DNA of 64,000 nt, from the NCBI GenBank assembly GCA_033085395.1, contig JANQBS010000088.1, forward strand, positions 1 to 64,000. Reading direction: 5' to 3'. Position 1 is the first letter of the stretch. Every line of letters begins with the position of its first letter. This DNA is from Xanthoparmelia taractica (Eukaryota > Ascomycota > Lecanoromycetes > Lecanorales > Parmeliaceae). The position numbers and the translations under genes are program-made. A model generated the notes under the pieces. It had not been told where the DNA came from. It saw only the letters and a list, made by a program, of their open reading frames with translations, and did not search any database. Shown here in pieces: positions 57,789-64,000 of the stretch.

Positions 57789-60700
57789 GGGCATGTTTTT
57801 GTGAGGTGAGACCATTCTGAAAGGCGTTCAAGATACCACTCTGCACCTTCTTCGGCCGTAACATCTTTCGTACATACATTCTTCGTTTCTGTGTATACCT
57901 ATGCTTTCCCAGCACATATCAATCTTCTCCAGTGCGACAGGTTGCAGGGTTCGTTGTGCGTCGCTCTACCTCTGGTCCTTTGATTTCTCTTCTCGCTAAC
58001 ACCGTGTGTACCCTCTTTCTTCAACCTTACTTTCCCGTCTAGATTCTGGCGATGTTCCTCATACGGCGACGATTCTCCTTGCGCTTGATTCAAGGCCCTA
58101 TTCTAACAATGGGGCGGAAGCGAACCTTCTTTGGGGGCACCTTGGATCAGGCGGCTCAAAGGATGGAGAATAACCCGGGAAGAGCGGTCTGCAAAATGCT
58201 GCCAACTTCCTGTGCGTGACCGCTTTGGGGAAGGAATGTCCCGAACTTTTCTTAGCAATGGAACGTGGATCCCATCAACGTAAGATGGATGCCCACGGCA
58301 GCCTTTGGGACAATAGTGTTCGACGACCAACGTTGTCGAAGCTCGGCTTCGCGAAGATGTCGAGAATACAGTCCTCTGTATTGTGTGTGGGACCCAGATG
58401 TGTTGACTGGGAAGAACAACGAACAAAGTACAATTTTCTGTTGAGAGGCTTGAAGTTGGCCTTGTGGGAGGTGGCTGCCCATGACTGCTATTCTGGAAAG
58501 TGGGCTCAATGTGAGAATAACGAAGAATCGCGCCTACGGCTGTCATCCTTGACTTTGCTTCTTGTCGTTGTCATGCAATAGGGAGGACGGGCCACCAAAC
58601 CTCTAATGCGAGCTGAAGGGATAAAAGCCGCCTTGACACTCAAAGAAGAGATCAGTCACTCCGGTCCTGCGTCCGAGACGATCGCCATCGGTGGTCGGCA
58701 GTCGAATCTTGGCAGAATGCGGCGAAGTTCGGAAGAGCCGAGGTAGCTATCTGCGCAGCATCTTTCAGCCAAGTAAGCTCCAGTGGAGCCTTATTTGACA
58801 ATAACAACGCAACATGACTGCAGTCAGCCTGCAGCCTTGCGAAAACAATCTCGATGATCGTACAGAATTCACGTGGCTATCTTTCCGGAGGAAGAAAGAG
58901 TCCTTGGGATTTCGGACGTTTTCTACATTCGGCTTTGCCGAGGTCACATGATCAACCAGCCATTTTCCAAGACCTTTTCAACAAGATTTCCAACACGATA
59001 TTTCCTGTGCCCCTATGCCATCAGCCAAAATGGCACAGCGTGTTGTATCTGCTGGCAATGTTTGTTCCAAGGGTGTTGGATCACTACTTGATTACCAGAA
59101 TCAATCTCGCTAACGGTTGCCACTAGGTAGTGCAGAGACTGGCTAGGCAGCAAAGAGTCGGTCTCGACACCCCCACCCGTGCCTTGATTGCCGCCAAAGC
59201 GTCACAAACATCGTGCTGGTGCATTCGGTAACATGGCTATCCGGACTGTCCAGACACTACGAAATGACCTTTCCTCGCGCACCGGCGAGAATGGTAGCGA
59301 TATTATGATACCTTAGCTCTATACTGGGCCCCTCTTCGGCCCTGCAGACCCGACAACAGTAACCAGGGAAAGTCACCTCTCGCATCTGATGGGGTCCGCA
59401 TGATGGGAAAATAGTGATACTCAGGCCGGTTCTCAATGTTCGGGCACCTGACAGCTGCGAGCCGCTATAGTGCTGGGGAAAATCAAAAGCCATCAGTCTT
59501 AGCCGACTAAGAAAATCCAGAGCACATCTTTTTCTCCTACCAGCGTCGAGAATCGTTCTTCGTAGGTGCATTCACGGCGGCATCTTCGCGGAAGTACAGC
59601 AACGACACAATTTCCTGCGTATAAACATAAAATTCTCGGACTGAGTGGGTGAGTCGGGTTGCAGTAGCTCTTGCTAGTTGCAGTTTGGAAAGGTTCAACC
59701 AAGCGTTAGCTTGAAAACATCGGCTGGTTTAAATCTGGCGTTCCCTTGGCCATTGGGGTAACGTGAAATCGGCCCTTTGATTGTCTTGCTGACTTCAGGA
59801 AAGAGCTGTGAGTGCTGTCCACCAGCCGCCTTTCTGCCAGGTCGACCGCCCGGCTTATTGTCTTCGGTAATGCTTTTGACCATAGCTTGGTGAAGGAGAC
59901 CGCAATTGGGCGACCTTGACAACATGCTCACAAAGCGCATATCGTGACTACAATCCATCAACAATAATAGCAGTACTTCGGTGACTCTGGACTTCGTTGA
60001 AAAATCCCCAAAATAGCGCGCATTCTCGATTTGATGGAATGTTACGATATGGTGTGCTGACATTGTGGCATAACAAGATTAGCTTGTCCCTTTTTGATTC
60101 TCTCACCAGGGGTAACATTCACGGCGGACTGAGTGGATAGCATGTCGAAGGTCGTGTCTGTACTCAGCAGGGTGAGAACCGACGCATTCCGGCATGGTGA
60201 GATATTTAATGATCACTAACGGTGTCCGTAGGAGAGGTATCGTCGATGCGGAATTTGGAATCACAGAGCCGTTGCACTATGGATTTTGCATAAATAAGAT
60301 TCCTCGTTGCGTGACGCTTCTATTACCTACTCCTACAGGCTAATCTCTCCATCGCTTCTAGCCATAATACCCAACTCACAGAAGAGGAATGAAGGAACAA
60401 CGAGTGTCGAAGCGGCTCCAGGGAACGCGAAAACGAATTCGAGAATGGCAAAAGCTCATGGACGTTGAAGTCTGCCGTCCAGATGATTGCTTTGTCAACC
60501 ACCGTCTCCGAAGCGCCTCACGGGAGTGCAAGGTCAGCGCTATGTCTCGGATCGGCATAGATTTGCGACCTCATTTCGTTCATGCGATAGAACCCCTGAA
60601 GACCTCATTAGGGTAGCGGCACGGACAGCCTTATCGACATGAACACCACTGCACCAGCCGTATATCGCTTACCTTAGTTCAATGCGCCCCCAAATCGGGT

Positions 60701-63660
60701 ACTACGCGATTGGACATCTGAAGCGAGATGTTTCCCAATACGAACATTCGGACATACTCTTTTCGGGAAACGACATTGAGATGTGTGACAGACAATACAT
60801 GGTCACATTGTCCTGAGCGAACGTGCACGACTCGCGTCAGAGCTTCGCCAGATTCGGGTTACAAAGGCTTGGTAGGCACAAGATCTGGGTCGAGCACCGG
60901 GTAAGATGGTGAGTAAGATTGCTGACGATCCCTTGCGTTGATGGCACTAGTCGTAAGAAAGCCTTCGTGGAAATTGAGCTTTCAAGGTGCGCACAGCGAC
61001 ACATGCAAGCCACAGTGTGGATCACATCACTGAATGTGTCGGGCGTTCCAGACATATTACATGCTCCCTTACAAACCACAGTGCCGAGTCTCGAGATTGT
61101 GCTTCTGCATAAGTTCGTGTGCGGATCCACTAAAGGGTTTGGGATACGACATACTTCGTAAGCGCTGTCGCCAGCAGCGGCTTGTGACTTCCCAACGCTC
61201 TATCCTTGTAGCACTAGTTACCCTTTGTCGCAGATCTGCGTACCCTTAAACATTCACGGATGCGCCAGTGACCCAGTACATTAAGGTCCCGTGGAGCTTT
61301 GTAGGCTCCCCTTTCGACACTTGGTTCCAGGTGGATATTAATGGGAACATTCCCAAACGGGCAGCATCAACCGAATATCAGTGTTCTCAGCGGTAGATGA
61401 ATTGTAACAATATCACGCACGAATATGATTCAAGGTTAGCAGACTGGAAAAGGAAGACCTCTTGGAGTCTCATCCTATCAAATCCACCCGGATACAACAG
61501 CTCTGTTTGATCTATTGTGCTAGTTTGATGTCTGAGGATCTATTTGAGAACACCCTGACAGGAGAGTAGTATTATGTATTCAGATTCTGTTGTGGTACAC
61601 GCAAAAAGATAATAGAAGCTTAATCCACTGGCTTATTGAACCGTAACCGTCCCTGATCTGAGGATACGACGGACTTGTTACCGCAATATTTTCGTATTTT
61701 CCGAAGATGCTTTCTACATGTTGGATTGCAAGGTTGATACTTAGAGATCGGACCATAGTGGTGGTAGCCAATGAATTTGTCAAGGATTTCCCCATCGAGT
61801 CAGATGCATCTCGGTCATGCAGTATGCCTGTAAGCCTCGTGGTTGCAGGGAAGAGAAGCTGCAAGGTACGAGGCGCCAAAAGACATGGGCGCAGGGTTTG
61901 AATTCCGCTTAAGCAGAGTCTACATTAGTAGTGATACCTCCCCTAAAAGCGGCCCCTAACAAAGGGCTAATGTGGCTAAAAACAGGTGTACATTACCCGA
62001 AAGGACCTATCTAGCGCTTATGGAACCGCCCCTATTTCAACCTCAATATCCAGTCATCAAGAAGATACCAACAATTTGCAGTCTGTCCACCAATTATCCT
62101 CCTACCTTATTTGACTGTAGAAAGCCCAAACTAATCCTGATAGGATGGTCATCTGGCTTCCATAAGAGGGGCTATGATAATCCTACCTGCTCCTTCGCCC
62201 CCAGAAATTTCTTACCCGCCACCAGCCCAGTCTTTTCAAGATCAGAATAACCAATTTCGGGCCTCCTAGGTCATGCTCACGGTTCACTTTTTATCTTTAG
62301 TAACATCGTAAAAGATGAATGTGATCAGATTGATGAACAGCTCCCATCATGTGAGCATGACCATTTCCACTGGATCTCGAATGCACCTACGCTATCAACC
62401 AAGCCAAGGCCGCCTTGCAACACCGATATCTTGAGCCATGATAGAGAAAGGTGGGCTGACAGGTTGACATATCATTTCAATTCGCCCAGTAATACAACGT
62501 TATGTTTCAATGATTCCGCCCCCCAATGCTGGTCACCTGAAAGGCTCGCACATCTGCAATGTTGCTTTGGTGTGGCACTGTCCGTTGGCGCTAGCCATTC
62601 TAAATTTGATGGAGCTCCCGTGCTACTCAAGTCTGCTCCTACTCTACTTCGGCATCTGCCTGAATCAGCTTTTCTCCATGCTAGTGACTTGTTCAAGTGC
62701 AGTCCCTCAACTAACCACTTGTCTATGTCCAAATATTACGTACATTGTCTCCTCAATGGTGTCAGTACGGTAGAAAAACATGGTGGCAGATCGTGCTGAC
62801 GTTCCGGCGATCGGTCAGCGCGGGTAAGGTTTACTGTACATCAAAACGATCGTTAAAACGGGAATTTAGAAAATGCAGGAACAGAATCTTACCCGGAAGC
62901 ACGAGGCATGGCTGAACCGCACAGCGCATGCATAATCGACATGCAGGCCCTGCATTAGCCCTACTGCATGCCCCACGCCCGACGAGTTGCATCCAGACTC
63001 TTGCGTCTAAGCTCGGTCATCGTCCCGATATTTGCCAGAAGTGTCAACCTGTAGCCATCATATCCTACTAAGCCTGTGGTTCCTTCAAAGTGGGGTTCAT
63101 ACGAGACGGGAGACCTCATGGTCACGAGTCTGGAAGCCTACTAGGACGTTGTCAGCAGTCTCTTGGACGCGAGAACGGGTCCTTCGTGGCGTACACAAAG
63201 TCGTACGGAAAGCTTACTCCGTTAATGTATCAGCTTTGCGGACTTTCGGCGTCTCGTTGTCTCCCGACTGATCTTCGAGCTGTGCCATTTGTAATGACAC
63301 TTACGTCCAGCCCGACCTCGGAGATTTGGTTAGCTGATACGGAGCATATGATGTCCAAGTATATAAAAGGCCTAACAGTCCTCTGGAGATGTTCATACAT
63401 AGTTCAACACCACTTCTTCGGTCTTTCTTCTACGTTCTTTGAGAGGTTTGTAATTGCGGCAAGCACAGCAACGTCAGTCGTTGGCCGTCCCAGGTCACCA
63501 GCGTCTTGAGTCATACATTCTTTTGACTGAGCACCACAAGCACCAATATCATCAAGGCCACCACGATCCTGGTACCAACCCAACAGAGCACATTCCTCAG
63601 AGACTACAATTCCAGTCACCACTTCACCATTGTTCAACGGCACCTAGTCCACGTTTAGAC
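57789..63660. other. 5.9-kb region without a recognisable gene
   Basis: Many overlapping frames of 60-120 codons occur on both strands (for example 58,216-58,581 and 62,431-62,799 on plus, 58,103-58,546 and 59,695-60,063 on minus), but none shows a domain, a sensible splice pattern or typical composition. Base composition is ordinary, unlike the RIP island at the left edge. It may hold decayed genes, untranslated or non-coding transcripts, or lineage-specific genes I cannot recognise. Confidence 0.5.
63362..63369 (+). promoter_or_regulatory. Possible TATA box of the multicopper oxidase gene
   Basis: TATAAAAG lies 299 bp upstream of the ATG at 63,661. It would imply a 5' leader of roughly 260 bases, longer than average, so the assignment is tentative. 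Confidence 0.35.
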
Positions 63661-64000
63661 ATGACTTCTTCTGCCGTCGCCGCCGTTGCCAGCATTGCTG
63701 CTCTCAGCTCTCTGGTTCCATCCTTGCCCCAAACCGTCACCAACGGTGCTTCGCTGCTAGGTACTCTGCAAGCTCCCGACCTGTCCACCTCCGGGGTGGG
63801 CGGTGTCGTCTCATGGGGAGCCAACACAGTCAGCAACTATAACCCTTACAGCACAGACTTCAACAGTGGTAAGTAAAATCACATATTGGGTCATTTTGCT
63901 TGCATTGTTGACAGTTTATACAGGCCGCGCCGGTCCTACATACAATTTCAATATCGCCCGTGGCTTCATCTCTCCTGATGGAGTGAACCGAAGCGCTATA
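63661..64000 (+). CDS. Multicopper oxidase (laccase-like), 5' end only
   Basis: The first exon (63,661-63,870) starts with a probable signal peptide and an Ala/Ser-rich stretch, then GTLQAPDLSTSGVGGVVSWG. An intron (63,871-63,924) joins it to YNFNIARGFISPDGVNRSAI, which is the start of cupredoxin domain 1 in ascomycete laccases and related multicopper oxidases, just before the usual NGQFPGP stretch. The copper-binding His motifs lie beyond the window. Likely a secreted enzyme oxidising phenols or pigments. It is more than 38 kb from the PKS cluster, so no link is claimed. Confidence 0.7.

Overview
The window comes from a filamentous ascomycete (Pezizomycotina; a Dothideomycete would fit, but this is inference). 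The evidence is short GT-AG introns of about 50 to 160 bp in nearly every gene, a non-reducing polyketide synthase, Zn2Cys6 and Myb regulators, orthologues of Ctf4/Mcl1, Yme2 and Emi1, and an extremely AT-rich island at the left edge that looks like repeats degraded by repeat-induced point mutation (RIP). Gene models were spliced by eye. For the GMC, P450, PKS, MFS, metallo-beta-lactamase, SDR, Ctf4 and Yme2 genes the exon lengths sum to whole codons and the joins restore family motifs.

Left edge, 1-3,870: RIP-like AT island holding a large imperfect inverted repeat (about 1,915-2,618) and a third relative at 3,430-3,620. Then come a three-repeat Myb-like gene (3,867-5,501) and the remains of a short-chain dehydrogenase (6,613-7,335).

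8,385-25,496 is the core of a secondary-metabolite cluster: a secreted-type GMC flavin oxidoreductase (+), a cytochrome P450 (-), a 2,551-residue non-reducing PKS with order SAT-KS-MAT-PT-ACP-CMeT-esterase (+), an MCT-like MFS transporter (-) and a metallo-beta-lactamase-fold hydrolase (+). P450/PKS and MFS/hydrolase are two divergent pairs with shared promoters. The PKS architecture predicts a C-methylated, orsellinic-acid-type aromatic acid released by the C-terminal esterase. The P450 and GMC enzyme would oxidise it and the transporter export it. No prenyltransferase or terpene cyclase is in the window.

25,500-37,354 is a zone of damaged accessory genes: a GC-rich element with imperfect terminal inverted repeats, an SNG1/DUF3533 gene whose middle segment is inverted in place, a methyltransferase with a 4-base frameshift, and an F-box gene with a stop and a frameshift. 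Two intact genes follow, a Zn2Cys6 factor and an SDR, which could belong to the same cluster.

38,673-64,000: a glycine-zipper protein, a very long LysM plus Ser/Thr-rich surface protein split over two frames, a small secreted protein, a conserved fungal protein, then the housekeeping genes CTF4, EMI1 and YME2. About 5.9 kb without a recognisable gene follows, and the window ends in the 5' end of a multicopper oxidase.
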